A DNA stretch of 64,000 bases, from contig NZ_OY764902.1 of the NCBI RefSeq assembly GCF_963668665.1, positions 842,001-906,000 of the forward strand. The letters run 5' to 3'. Positions within the stretch are counted from its first letter, which is position 1. Every line of letters begins with the position of its first letter. This stretch comes from an uncultured Anaeromusa sp. GTDB taxonomy: Bacteria; Bacillota; Negativicutes; Anaeromusales; Anaeromusaceae. Position numbers and translations under genes: made by a program. A model generated the notes under the pieces. That model did no database searches. It was not told the origin of the DNA and was given only the letters and a program-made list of their open reading frames with translations. This document shows, piece after piece, positions 16,681-25,375 of this stretch.

Positions 16681-17192
16681 ACCGCCACCCCCAACCGTTC
16701 GGCGTATGCTAACGCAATCTGCCGAGCCTGCTCCGGGGTAATCGTCGATGCGTCGGCGCCCTCGGCGAAATCGGGAAAAGCCGCCCTGGCAATCTCGACT
16801 TGCGTTGCGCTGCAGTCGAGCGTATTACTGTTATCTAGCAGCCGATCCGCGATGCCGGCAGCAGCATCTCCGAGCAGATCATGAACGCCGCCTATAATGC
16901 AGTCATCCACTCCGTAAACCTTGCCGACTAACTCTAGGGCTTTACTAACTACCGCCTGCCGCTGGTCCTCCGTAATCGGCAAACTAATTACCTGCAGCGC
17001 CGGTACTCCGTCAAATTCTCCCACCGGTGCAAAGCGGATTGCCGGGCGCACTGCTTCAACGACGACCTGACGACCGTCCATCTCAAAGCCAACTGCGGCG
17101 TGGGAAAATTGGCTGTTTGAGGTCTTGCAAATCAAAGCCTCAAGCTCCGGGTGTCGGCCCGTCGTGACATAAATCAGATCAAGCGTACTCAT
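16677..17192 (-). CDS. Permuted NlpC/P60-like (YiiX/YebB-type) cysteine hydrolase
   Basis: The protein has 171 residues. The likely catalytic histidine is in SNSQFSHAAVGFE (about residue 30), placed before the catalytic cysteine in TLDCSATQV (about 128). That reversed order is the hallmark of permuted NlpC/P60 papain-like enzymes. EAVRPAIRFAPV between them fits the family's beta region. Such proteins cleave peptide or acyl bonds of cell-wall or lipid substrates. Position right after the endolysin candidate suggests a lysis or envelope role, but it could also act on another amide. The start ATG overlaps the end of the upstream gene by 4 bases. Confidence 0.65.
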   Translation of the reverse strand: MSTLDLIYVTTGRHPELEALICKTSNSQFSHAAVGFEMDGRQVVVEAVRPAIRFAPVGEFDGVPALQVISLPITEDQRQAVVSKALELVGKVYGVDDCIIGGVHDLLGDAAAGIADRLLDNSNTLDCSATQVEIARAAFPDFAEGADASTITPEQARQIALAYAERLGVAV

Positions 17193-17770
17193 GCCGATAC
17201 CCCCAGCGCCGCCACATAGTCATAAGTGGTATTGGCACGATTGGCGTATCCCTCCATATAATCCGCGCAGTCTGCTGCGATAGCATACTCATCGCGGAAC
17301 ATATCGCGCATGGCATCTAGGCTATTGATGTCATAGCCGCGGTCCCGTCGCCGCTGCAGGAACTTTTGCACCACGTAATGGCTAGTCGGGCACCAAATCC
17401 CCGCGTAAATGATACAAGCCGGATTTGTCAGCCCGTCTACTTCGGCAAGCGCTGGGAGGTACTTGTCCCGGCAGTCATCCGCGAGAATCATGTTTTGAGC
17501 GGCTTGACCTTGCTCCGATTCAAGAAGCGCCGAAAGCGCGTCCAGCTCGCCTGCGGCCTCGATGTCGCTGTAAGCACGACCAGTAAACTGATCGCCGCCA
17601 TCGATGTAGCTGAGCAGCAAATCACCGCGGCCTCCAATCCCTTCCCACTGCGAGCAGCCCATTGAAGGATAATCTCCTGCAGTACTGCAGGTAACGCAGC
17701 CGTATGGTCCCTCTACGCCCGTCTCGACCAAGCCCTTTGCAATCTCCAACGCCAACTGTTGCTCATTCAT
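17189..17770 (-). CDS. Putative endolysin
   Basis: The protein has 193 residues, with the start at MNEQQL after AAAGGATG. The N-terminal part GLVETGVEGPYGCVTCSTAG and then SMGCSQWEGIGGRGDLLLSYI resembles a segment seen in phage muralytic proteins. There a Glu-containing helix is followed by a glycine-rich loop and QW, as in lysozyme-like folds. The rest is helical with several Cys. Its place beside two small membrane proteins (holin-like) is the main support. The catalytic residues are not certain and an unrelated virion enzyme cannot be excluded. Confidence 0.5.
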   Translation of the reverse strand: MNEQQLALEIAKGLVETGVEGPYGCVTCSTAGDYPSMGCSQWEGIGGRGDLLLSYIDGGDQFTGRAYSDIEAAGELDALSALLESEQGQAAQNMILADDCRDKYLPALAEVDGLTNPACIIYAGIWCPTSHYVVQKFLQRRRDRGYDINSLDAMRDMFRDEYAIAADCADYMEGYANRANTTYDYVAALGVSA

Positions 17771-18014
17771 TAAAATCATCCTTTCTTTCGTAGGGCATCT
17801 GCCCTTTTTCGCTGTTTGGCCAGCTATCGGCGATATACTTTACCGCCGCCAGTACGCCGCCGCCGCTCACAGCCCCTATACCTCCCCAGCAGGAGGCAAG
17901 GTCAAAATGCATGCCGTAAAGAGCGTTGGCATAGTACCCAATACCCCAAGATGCAAATAAAAAGAGGAAGGCCCCTACAAGGCCTTCCAACAAGTATTTT
18001 TGTATTCTGTTCAT
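17763..18014 (-). CDS. Holin-like small membrane protein
   Basis: This protein has 83 residues with a first hydrophobic helix at about 8-30 (LEGLVGAFLFLFASWGIGYY). A second Gly/Ala-rich segment lies at about 43-62 (WGGIGAVSGGGVLAAVKYI), and the tail is charged. Length, two membrane segments and charged C-terminus fit holins, which make the membrane lesion releasing endolysin. The ATG overlaps the stop of the upstream coiled-coil protein (ATGA), and the downstream endolysin candidate overlaps its end. Sequence family is not certain. Confidence 0.6.
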   Translation of the reverse strand: MNRIQKYLLEGLVGAFLFLFASWGIGYYANALYGMHFDLASCWGGIGAVSGGGVLAAVKYIADSWPNSEKGQMPYERKDDFNE

Positions 18015-18265
18015 TGCAGCGCATGCTCCATACCATCGAGTCGCTTATGCGCTTGTTTAGCCGACTCCTCCACTGCCACTAGACGCTTGTCGATGTTGCG
18101 CTGGTCTTCGCCTAGTTCCTTCAACATACCTTTTACCTCTTCCAGCGCTTCCTTAAGCGTAGCCATCGCCTGTTGGATCGGGTCGATAACAATGTATTTG
18201 AGCACGCCAGCAGTAAATCCGATAATGCCCAAAATTTCTACAGTATTGCTTAGATTCAGCTCCAT
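18011..18265 (-). CDS. XhlA-like membrane/coiled-coil lysis protein
   Basis: This 84-residue protein has an N-terminal hydrophobic segment (EILGIIGFTAGVLKYIVI) and then a long amphipathic helix with heptad character (about 32-80, ATLKEALEEVKGMLKEL). The architecture is like haemolysin XhlA of PBSX with order of membrane and coiled-coil parts reversed. It is likely to work with the next small membrane protein and the endolysin candidate during lysis. It is preceded by GGAGGTGG. Function rests mostly on context. Confidence 0.5.
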   Translation of the reverse strand: MELNLSNTVEILGIIGFTAGVLKYIVIDPIQQAMATLKEALEEVKGMLKELGEDQRNIDKRLVAVEESAKQAHKRLDGMEHALQ

Positions 18266-18314
18266 GCGCCACCTCCAAAAAGATAGGCCCCGGCAATCGC
18301 CAAGGCCTTTTTAC

Positions 18315-18449
18315 TTATTCTGCAGTTTTTCTTGCGTCCCGTTCCGCTTGCACCGCCCCTTGATAAGCAACGGGGACTTGCGCCATCGTCCAGCGCCCAG
18401 CGTCAACCAAATCAGCAAATAGTTTTACATAGACCGTATTTACCGCCAT
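18315..18449 (-). CDS. CD1375-like small phage protein
   Basis: The frame encodes 44 residues. The ATG overlaps the stop of the preceding gene (TAATG). The sequence YVKLFADLVDAGRWTMAQVP, followed by VAYQGAVQAERDA, matches the pattern of the small CD1375 family found after tail-fibre genes in Bacillota phages: a Y..LV..G..T...VP..Y...V..E motif. Role unknown. Confidence 0.6.
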   Translation of the reverse strand: MAVNTVYVKLFADLVDAGRWTMAQVPVAYQGAVQAERDARKTAE

Positions 18450-18637
18450 TACACCGCACCTCCCGTACTAATAATCAGATTCGCCATTGCCTCTTTCAGA
18501 TCCAAAATAGTTGCATCTTTTGCGATACTATCCGCAGCCAGGTTTGCCGCAACCTCTTTCGCGTCCATCAAATCCTGCTGCGCCTGCTTTAATTTCCGCT
18601 GGTCCTCGGTCAGTTTCCTCTGATGTCTCGCTCCCAA
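18449..18637 (-). CDS. Small helical phage protein downstream of the tail fibre
   Basis: This protein of 62 residues starts at TTG, supported by AGGAGG seven bases upstream. The first 45 residues are strongly helical and charged (DQRKLKQAQQDLMDAKEVAA), suggesting a coiled coil; the end is hydrophobic. It lies between the large fibre and the CD1375-like gene, a position often held by small fibre or tail accessory proteins. No family recognised. Confidence 0.55.
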   Translation of the reverse strand: MGARHQRKLTEDQRKLKQAQQDLMDAKEVAANLAADSIAKDATILDLKEAMANLIISTGGAV

Positions 18638-18650
18638 AACTATCCCTCCT

Positions 18651-21569
18651 TTACTCGTTCCACGCCGCTACAAAGCCCGTGCAAACCGGCGTCTCTGCAA
18701 CCCAGTCATAAGTCGCGGTCAGTGTCGCATCTTTAGTCGCAGCGACCGTCAGAATCCTGCTATCCTCGTCATAGCTCCAGGACGCTGTACCCGTGCTGGC
18801 CGTGACCGCCAGCGCCGAAAGCTTGGCCAAATGGTCAAGTACAAACATCTGCGTTTTGCCGGTAGCAGATCCAAGAGCTTGCGATGCCGATCCAGTCGGC
18901 TTTTTAAGCAGCACCTTTGCCGCTGCCACACCTTTCGCCGCATCCGCACTGCCCAGGGCGTAAGAAAACTCGGTTGTGACAACGTTTGGATCGTCGTGTG
19001 TCTGAGTGGTCCCTTTTGTCATTTCGACCCAAGTTTCCGGCTCCCAGCCATAGCTATAGCTTGCAAATGCCGTCACGCCATCCGGCGGCGTTACCGAAGC
19101 CTGGCTCAGCTGGGTATTGTAATCAAAGTCAAAGACCTCTTGGCTGCCGTACCAGACTCGCAAAGTATTGTGGCTGATATACGGATCGGCCACCACGTTC
19201 CCCGTTTCATCTTTTACGCCCAAGACAACCGTCTGCCGGTTGCCAGTCCCTGCTGCAATTGGAATACGCTCTCTCGTTTTCGGTACCGGCCGCATCGCCA
19301 TTTGCGCCGAAATCTGCGCATCCCTCAGCACTTGATGTTTGACCGTCATCCGGCCAGCCCGCATACCCACACCGCCAAAGTCCTCAGTCACAGTGACCAT
19401 TTCAGCTGCGTCACCGGAAACGGCTGAATTATTAGTGCGGTACGTTGCCGAAGCCTTTGTGACTTTCGCCGATCCGGTGCCAATCGAGGCCACACTATAA
19501 TCAGCTTTAAACTTGATTGCCGTGGCCTTTTGACGTCTTGCTGCCGTTAACGGAACGTAGTCTCCGAAAGAACCATTTTGTTCCAGGGAAACAGTAACTG
19601 TCGCCGCAGCTCCCCCAGTTGCTGTTACCGCCGCCGACAAATCAATCAATTCCACATCTTCCGAGGCCAACGTAATCGGCGCTGACACTTCAGATCGGTT
19701 CGTCTGATCAGTACTTGATTTAACAACAAAATTAAGCTTTATAGTTGGCAATGTTGCAGCGTCTTTTGGGGAAACAAGCGCAATAATAGGAGTAACTGTC
19801 TTACCTGCGAACCCAGGAATGGACGTTGCAGCACTCACTTCTGCGACTGTATTTCCTTCTGAAAGTAAACTATCAATAGTGACGTTTTGCGTTGTCAACG
19901 GCGTAAGTGTTACCGTTCCGCCGCCTGTCAGCTTAAACCAACTTGCAACGGAAGTGACTGACGTTCCGCTTCCAATAACTATAGTGCCGGTTTTTGTTGC
20001 TGCCGTTGGCGTATGTCCGCCTGCAATTTTTTCTGTAACTGTAATGATAGTATCAGAAACAGTTGTCGCATAAAGAGCATTAAACGTGGCGTTTGCATTC
20101 ATCGTTGCAGCCAAATTTGTTGCCGTGGCTGCAATCGTTGCTCCAACATTAAACTGATTTCCTGTCGCGCCGCTTGCAATCGCCGTGAAAGTTACGCCGC
20201 AAATTGTGACCGTATCGGCAGCAACAGCGTTGGTTGTAATCGGATACGTTCGTACGCCCTGCGTTGCACCGGGCAACTTAAACGCCAATCGCCGATCCGA
20301 TCCGCTAGGTTGATCGCCGAGAATGGTAATGCCGTTAACCTCACTCGCCGTTGATAAATCAACCGCCACATCCGGATAAACAAGAATTGTCTTATTTGCT
20401 GAAACTGCAACCAAGGCATACGAAATGCTATTAATTGTGAGTGATGTATTCGTTGCAATGCAGCAGAAGCCAGGCCCACCACCTGCAGAACCATTATCGC
20501 CGCCATGAAATCCACCTTGACCGCCAGTTGCAAAGGGTGTTTTCGAGTAGTCTGTAGCTATAGTGGTGAAACCTTCAATTGTTTCAGCGATTGCCAAAAC
20601 AGAAGATCCAGCGCTCCCCCATTGATTCGCCCAATTCCAACTGTGCGCTAATGCCGTAGCGCCAGCGTATCCGGGCAAGCCGCCAGCAAGAACCACCCCT
20701 GCAGTCGTTACGCCATCGCCACCCTGTCCAAGCCTACCGGCGGTTGCTTTAAGTGATCCTCCTACAATTGAACCATAACCGCCACCGCCACCGTAACCTG
20801 ATGCGCCATTTGTTGCCACTGCATTTGTATTTCCCATCCTACCAGCGCCAGCATAGGAACCTTCGTCATTACCCAAAATCGACGTTGGTGTCAATTTTAA
20901 ATCTGGACAAATCAGCAATACCGCACCGCCGCCCTGATTAACTGGCAATTTGCCGTTCGCCAAGTCGGCATGTGTCCGCGTTACGCCAGCTGGCCTTAAT
21001 GCAAATCCCGCCGCATCAATAAAGCCGCCGTAATTGCCAGCAGCACCTGCTCCGGCTTTAAAATCTATCTTTGTCTTTGCGTTTAAGATCAGTACGCCGC
21101 CTACTTTATTGGTCGAATCAAACGGACGCGGCTTTGCAATGTAATAATTTGATACCGCCGAATCAAGAGTAAGTGAATTAAACTGTGGAACCGTGATCAA
21201 CTGACAAACGTATTTTGACGCATCTGCCGGATCAAGAGCGCTGCTAACGCTTTTATCCAATACAATAGTTGTCCCGGACTTGCTTAAAATCTTAGCAAAG
21301 CAATAGCTGTCAATTGCTGTTGTTTCGCTTGTTAAGCATCCCGCCACATGGAACACCACCGTATTTCCCACGTCAAACTTCTCATAATCTCCTAATGCCG
21401 TATAGCTGATAGTGATTGTTTTACCGTCAGCGGATACCCCGGAAATAGCAGCATAACTGTTGAAACCGAAAGTTCTGAGGTTACTACTGTCCTTTTGTAT
21501 ATTAGGGCTTACTACATCTCCAAGTGATCCATCTCCGTACGAACCATGATTTGTGATTTGAATTGCCAT
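18651..21569 (-). CDS. Large phage tail fibre / receptor-binding protein
   Basis: This is the largest gene of the prophage, 972 residues. The N-terminus (about 1-250) is beta-rich and resembles appendage proteins (TNHGSYGDGSLGD, KTITISYTALGDYEKFDVGN). A glycine-rich section at about 250-360 (GYGGGGGYGSIVGG, GGQGGFHGGDNGSAGGGPGF) recalls collagen-like or polyglycine tips of adhesins that bind receptors. Thr/Ala/Ser-rich beta repeats follow (TTNAVAADTVTICGVTFTA), then a C-terminal module ending YDWVAETPVCTGFVAAWNE. It should sit at the baseplate and set host range. It follows the collar fibre gene by 13 bases. No chaperone or inversion region is next to it. Confidence 0.75.
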   Translation of the reverse strand: MAIQITNHGSYGDGSLGDVVSPNIQKDSSNLRTFGFNSYAAISGVSADGKTITISYTALGDYEKFDVGNTVVFHVAGCLTSETTAIDSYCFAKILSKSGTTIVLDKSVSSALDPADASKYVCQLITVPQFNSLTLDSAVSNYYIAKPRPFDSTNKVGGVLILNAKTKIDFKAGAGAAGNYGGFIDAAGFALRPAGVTRTHADLANGKLPVNQGGGAVLLICPDLKLTPTSILGNDEGSYAGAGRMGNTNAVATNGASGYGGGGGYGSIVGGSLKATAGRLGQGGDGVTTAGVVLAGGLPGYAGATALAHSWNWANQWGSAGSSVLAIAETIEGFTTIATDYSKTPFATGGQGGFHGGDNGSAGGGPGFCCIATNTSLTINSISYALVAVSANKTILVYPDVAVDLSTASEVNGITILGDQPSGSDRRLAFKLPGATQGVRTYPITTNAVAADTVTICGVTFTAIASGATGNQFNVGATIAATATNLAATMNANATFNALYATTVSDTIITVTEKIAGGHTPTAATKTGTIVIGSGTSVTSVASWFKLTGGGTVTLTPLTTQNVTIDSLLSEGNTVAEVSAATSIPGFAGKTVTPIIALVSPKDAATLPTIKLNFVVKSSTDQTNRSEVSAPITLASEDVELIDLSAAVTATGGAAATVTVSLEQNGSFGDYVPLTAARRQKATAIKFKADYSVASIGTGSAKVTKASATYRTNNSAVSGDAAEMVTVTEDFGGVGMRAGRMTVKHQVLRDAQISAQMAMRPVPKTRERIPIAAGTGNRQTVVLGVKDETGNVVADPYISHNTLRVWYGSQEVFDFDYNTQLSQASVTPPDGVTAFASYSYGWEPETWVEMTKGTTQTHDDPNVVTTEFSYALGSADAAKGVAAAKVLLKKPTGSASQALGSATGKTQMFVLDHLAKLSALAVTASTGTASWSYDEDSRILTVAATKDATLTATYDWVAETPVCTGFVAAWNE

Positions 21570-21582
21570 CTATGTCCCTCCC

Positions 21583-22788
21583 TTATGCTAACGTTAAGTA
21601 CCCATCTGCCGTAAACGCCGCATTGCCAATGATGGTAAGTTGATTTGCTGTTTCAGCGGTAGTTACCAGCGGAATGGTCGTGGTTGTATTCGCACTGGTG
21701 CCCGTCCAGGTCGTGGCTGGCTGCCACAATGCCGTTCGCCGGTCGCCAGCTCCTTCGGCTTGGCCTGCGCTGGTCTGTATCTCCGCCGTGGACCGGTATA
21801 AATAGGTCTGTCCCGAGACGTACGTGTTTACAATTGCCGATTGCATAATCAGCCGGTACGTACTGCCATTTTTCACGGCGGACCGTACCTGGCATGTTTC
21901 CTGGTAGACGCCGTCCGAAATGGTGTACCAAGCTCCGGGAACAATGCCCCGCAGGGTTTCCACATCGATGCTGTCATCACCGGCGACGATCGATGTGATA
22001 GCGCAGCTAAACTGGTCCACAAGATCCGGATTGGTAAAATCTTCGGCAAGCAGCGCGTTATAATCCGGATAAATTTGCTGCGCTTCCATCGCCAGGGCCA
22101 TGTTTGCTTGCTCGCGCCCGATCTGGTCAATCTGGCTGCGCATGTTTGTGATGTCCGAGCCGTTGCCGCCGAGAATGAGCTTTTTCGCGTCGTCGACGCT
22201 CATGGGATTGATTGTTTTCGGGTCGCTTTGCTGCACGATGATGCTATTGCAAGTCGTGACCGCAGGGCCAAGTTGTAGGAATTGGGGGTGTGGATTCGCG
22301 GCACTTTTATGGTCATTCAGCGCCTGTACTGTAGCAAACAGCAGGCTTGTGTTGATCTCCGCCGTTACCGTCGATGCTTGCCCCACTACCGTAATGACGG
22401 ACAAAATCAGCTCCACTACATCCGCGCCGCCGCCGGCAGGAATGTAGTCCGCCATGGTCCCGGCGTTAGCCACCGCATAGAGGATTTCCCCCGCGTCTGG
22501 ATCAGTCGCGTATACCCCGATTTCGCGAGCGAAAAAACCTGTTACTAAATTTTTGTTTTGCAGCACTGCCTGCAACTGTGCTGTACCCGTACCTGTCACA
22601 TCGCAGACAATTATCGGCAAGTCCAGCTTGCGGCTGATCAAGTCTGTCAGCGCTGAAAGTAGTTGCCCGGCTGCCAGAGTGCCCTCACCCAACGACACCC
22701 GCGTAAAATGGATAGCCACGCCGGTTTGCGCTTTTGTTTCTAGCGCCAGCCCCGCTGCCGTCAGCGTCATACCACCGTATTGACTCAT
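21583..22788 (-). CDS. Phage tail collar fibre protein (P2 gpH N-terminal type)
   Basis: The protein has 401 residues, with the start at MSQYGG after GGAAGGAG. The first ~170 residues match the collar-fibre domain that attaches to gpI at the baseplate: GMTLTAAGLALETKAQTG, then FTRVSLGEGTL, LISRKLDLPI and GFFAREIGVYA. The link segment ends in ALNDHKSAANPHPQFLQ, a typical short fibre hinge. The C-terminal part is different and beta-rich, ending in GNAAFTADGYLTLA. It starts directly after the gpI stop with overlap. It probably anchors the large fibre. Confidence 0.85.
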   Translation of the reverse strand: MSQYGGMTLTAAGLALETKAQTGVAIHFTRVSLGEGTLAAGQLLSALTDLISRKLDLPIIVCDVTGTGTAQLQAVLQNKNLVTGFFAREIGVYATDPDAGEILYAVANAGTMADYIPAGGGADVVELILSVITVVGQASTVTAEINTSLLFATVQALNDHKSAANPHPQFLQLGPAVTTCNSIIVQQSDPKTINPMSVDDAKKLILGGNGSDITNMRSQIDQIGREQANMALAMEAQQIYPDYNALLAEDFTNPDLVDQFSCAITSIVAGDDSIDVETLRGIVPGAWYTISDGVYQETCQVRSAVKNGSTYRLIMQSAIVNTYVSGQTYLYRSTAEIQTSAGQAEGAGDRRTALWQPATTWTGTSANTTTTIPLVTTAETANQLTIIGNAAFTADGYLTLA

Positions 22789-22789
22789 G

Positions 22790-23533
22790 CTATTGTCTCC
22801 TTCCAATTGTTATTGTTCCGGCCCTACCTACCGCCACGCCGCGGAATAAATTCACCGGCGCACTCGTAGGCAAGGACAGATTGACATGCAAAAACCCGCC
22901 TAATTGGCGGGCAAAACCGATATTCCGTTGCAAATTGGCTCCCGTAGGCATCGGCAAACCCACTGTTTTTTTACCGCCTATGCCGGATAAAAATCCGAAA
23001 TATAGACTCTTGCCGCCACTCCCATCACCGACTGTGATGTCACGCTTGATCTCAATGCCGTCTAGCCACGACCGAGTATTTTTGACGGTGTTTATGGCCT
23101 TGACTAAATTTTGATAGGCAGCATCATCAGGCAGGGAGTCTATCGTCATGACCTTAAACCGATATGGAGAGCCATTGTACTCGAACCACTCCTTAACCTC
23201 TGAGTGCGCAAACGCTGCACTCAAAACCTGTTCCACCGCCCACGGCGTGCCTTTCTTCCTGTGCCAGGCAATGGACTGCTTTACCAACGCCCGCTTCTTT
23301 TCGATGCTGAACCCAACCGGCTCATAAAAATCAACATGTAACTGCCAAGCAAGTAAGTCTAGTACCGGCTCTGAAAGCTCATCGATTCGCGCCAGCAAAA
23401 ATGTCTCTTGGATCAAGCTCGTTACTTTGGCTAGCTCTCCATCAAGCGCCGCTGCCGCCGCCTGTACCTGCGGATCTCCCCGAATACTAGGAGGCAGTAA
23501 ATCGACTAAGCGAATACTTTGGATATCAGCCAT
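22790..23533 (-). CDS. Phage tail protein I (P2 gpI family)
   Basis: The protein has 247 residues and is a baseplate component connecting wedge protein J to the fibres. The start is at MADIQS after GGAGGG. The N-terminal domain is typical: LLPPSIRGDPQVQ, LARIDELSEPVLDLLAWQLHVDFY and KRALVKQSIAWHRKKGTPWAVEQVL. The C-terminal region is extended relative to P2 gpI (177 residues), with a segment ending in LFRGVAVGRAGTITIGRR that may be an added trimerisation or fibre-binding module. It overlaps both neighbours slightly (J upstream, fibre downstream). Confidence 0.88.
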   Translation of the reverse strand: MADIQSIRLVDLLPPSIRGDPQVQAAAAALDGELAKVTSLIQETFLLARIDELSEPVLDLLAWQLHVDFYEPVGFSIEKKRALVKQSIAWHRKKGTPWAVEQVLSAAFAHSEVKEWFEYNGSPYRFKVMTIDSLPDDAAYQNLVKAINTVKNTRSWLDGIEIKRDITVGDGSGGKSLYFGFLSGIGGKKTVGLPMPTGANLQRNIGFARQLGGFLHVNLSLPTSAPVNLFRGVAVGRAGTITIGRRQ

Positions 23534-24641
23534 CTTCAAGCCCTCCAAACGTCAGCGCAACGCTTCTCGCGACCGCTACTTGCTGACGCTCTACCACTGC
23601 AAACGCTGGCGATGATATTACTACTCGGTGAGCACCGGCGGCCCGAACTCGATACATCAACTCAGTAGGATTAATATCGCGCCCTATTTTTGACTTTTGC
23701 CACGTGACGTAATCGGCCACCGCCGCGCTTACCGCCGTTTGAATTGCCAAACTGGTTGTCGCATTCGCCCTTGCAATGTAGTAGGTAGCGCTCAGATCAT
23801 ATGGAACAATTTCCGGCGCTAAAACAGCCACATGGTCCGTCAATGGCCTGATTTTTCTATCATTGCAAGCAGCATGAACCGCCTCCAATATCTCTGCTCC
23901 TGGAATCTCGCCTCCGGCTAAAAGCGGCCGGATTTCAACCTCCCCGGGAGCGGGAGAATATACCGCTACGTCTGTAATTAGCTGATGGGCTGTTTTTGCC
24001 CAGAATTCATATGCCCCATCAGGACCTGCTGTGCTAAATGACTCGGGGGATTGATGGATACGTTCCCGCAGGCTGTCGTCAGACTCTATGTCCGCGCCAC
24101 CTGCGCTCGTCGTTATATTGCTTACCGACTGCACCCACGGCAGCGGATCCACGAACTTATTCACTTGCCCTGCAACATAGCCATTACCACTGGCTCCTAC
24201 CGTCAAACAGGCAGCCGGGGCATCCGCCGTAACGCCACCAATCGGAATCTCCACCGCGCTGGTTGTCGCAAAAACCACATTGTTTTCCGTTGTTGCTCGG
24301 GTTCCTGCAGGTATAGTTACAACCTGCGGTTGCAGTACAGAAAGAATAAAGCGCAGCGTCGTCTTCGCAGCGGAAGCATCAAGCCTCGGAACTCCCGTCA
24401 ATGCCCCGATGTGATCCAAAAAATCACCTTCGGAATAAGCCAGCAAATTCTGCTTTGCTGAGTAGTCAATCAGCACTCGCTGCTGCACAATAATTGCAGC
24501 AACCGACTGTAAAAATAATCTGACCGGATCACCCTGTGCGAGTGTCCGGCCAGTAATCGCTTCGTATGTGGTTATAACAGCAGACTCAATGGAATCTACC
24601 GCCGTTTCGCAAAACTGGATTTCAGGCAATCCCGCCAGCAT
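23526..24641 (-). CDS. Baseplate wedge protein J family
   Basis: This protein of 371 residues is a gpJ/T4 gp6-like subunit that forms the baseplate ring. It shows the family's N-terminal helix region (ITGRTLAQGDPVRLFLQSVAA, IVQQRVLIDYSAKQNLLAY) and the core TIPAGTRATTENNVVFATT. ESDDSLRERIHQSPESFSTAG and the AVYSPAPGEVEIRPLLAGG segment follow. The length is normal. It lies between gpU-like and gpI genes, four bases after the former's stop. Confidence 0.92.
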   Translation of the reverse strand: MLAGLPEIQFCETAVDSIESAVITTYEAITGRTLAQGDPVRLFLQSVAAIIVQQRVLIDYSAKQNLLAYSEGDFLDHIGALTGVPRLDASAAKTTLRFILSVLQPQVVTIPAGTRATTENNVVFATTSAVEIPIGGVTADAPAACLTVGASGNGYVAGQVNKFVDPLPWVQSVSNITTSAGGADIESDDSLRERIHQSPESFSTAGPDGAYEFWAKTAHQLITDVAVYSPAPGEVEIRPLLAGGEIPGAEILEAVHAACNDRKIRPLTDHVAVLAPEIVPYDLSATYYIARANATTSLAIQTAVSAAVADYVTWQKSKIGRDINPTELMYRVRAAGAHRVVISSPAFAVVERQQVAVARSVALTFGGLEDG

Positions 24642-24645
24642 CGCA

Positions 24646-25041
24646 TCACTTCCCTGTTACGTATTCCTTTAATGACAAATCCACCGCCGCATGTAAGAGA
24701 TTCCCTTTATTGTCGATATGCTTCCATGACTCAGCCATAGACTCAATAACGAAGTCGCCGAGCACCTTGCCCCCAATAACCAACGACTGATACTCTCCTT
24801 TTTGCATCGTTTCTTTTAGCTGTTCAATCTCTTTAAGCGGAGACGTACCCAGCAGCGCAGAAAAAACAACTTGAAACGATATTTCCGCCAACCCCGGCGC
24901 GATGAATTCAAGCTTTGGCTTTAATCCCAAAATAGCATGCTCTTCAAATTTAGCCGCCGTTTTTCTCTTAAATTCGTCAATCGTCCGCACTTTTGAATCC
25001 GATACTTCAAAGGTAAGCTCTCCAAAGGTGCCAATGCTCAT
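24646..25041 (-). CDS. Phage tail protein U (P2 gpU family)
   Basis: GpU-like protein, 131 residues. It begins MSIGTFGELTFEVSDSKVRT, has EHAILGLKPKLEFIAPGLAEIS, then EIEQLKETMQKGEYQSLVIG and FVIESMAESWKHIDNKG, the succession known from gpU. In P2 it acts at the tail terminus or tail completion. In P2 the gene lies elsewhere, between the tape measure and X; here it lies between the W and J genes, a shuffled order seen in several Bacillota myophages. Confidence 0.85.
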   Translation of the reverse strand: MSIGTFGELTFEVSDSKVRTIDEFKRKTAAKFEEHAILGLKPKLEFIAPGLAEISFQVVFSALLGTSPLKEIEQLKETMQKGEYQSLVIGGKVLGDFVIESMAESWKHIDNKGNLLHAAVDLSLKEYVTGK

Positions 25042-25044
25042 ATG

Positions 25045-25362
25045 CTACTCCTTAAGCCGAATGCGAACCGTCGGCTTTACTATGCCTTCTTTCGCATCTC
25101 CATCGTACGTAACAGCGGTTACCTGCGCCCTTGGTTCATATTTTTGCACCGCCGCCACGATTTTCGCAGTTAGTTTCGCCTGCAGGACGGGGATCGGCAA
25201 ATCCACAAGTTCTGGATCCACGCCAAACATGCGGTCAAGTGGTACGGAGTAGATCGGCGTCGTCACAATGGTTCGCACGTTTTGAATAATCTCTTCAATC
25301 TCCGTTGCGGGAGCAAAGTTTACTGCGCCGATTTCCGTAATCGAACTAATTGTAATTTCCAT
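25045..25362 (-). CDS. Baseplate protein W / gp25-like
   Basis: The protein has 105 residues and belongs to the gp25/GPW lysozyme-like baseplate wedge family. The motif EEIIQNVRTIVTTPIYSVPLDRMFG, here spread over residues 23-47, and YEPRAQVTAV followed by KPTVRIRLKE are characteristic. It initiates sheath polymerisation at the baseplate. It lies in the cluster V-W-U-J-I. Confidence 0.92.
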   Translation of the reverse strand: MEITISSITEIGAVNFAPATEIEEIIQNVRTIVTTPIYSVPLDRMFGVDPELVDLPIPVLQAKLTAKIVAAVQKYEPRAQVTAVTYDGDAKEGIVKPTVRIRLKE

Positions 25363-25375
25363 CGCTGCTCCTTCC

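Noticed and set aside
18651..22788. Diversity-generating retroelement or invertible fibre segment
   Set aside because: No reverse transcriptase, template repeat or invertase with inverted sites was found near the fibre genes; the only recombinase is the integrase at 56,003.
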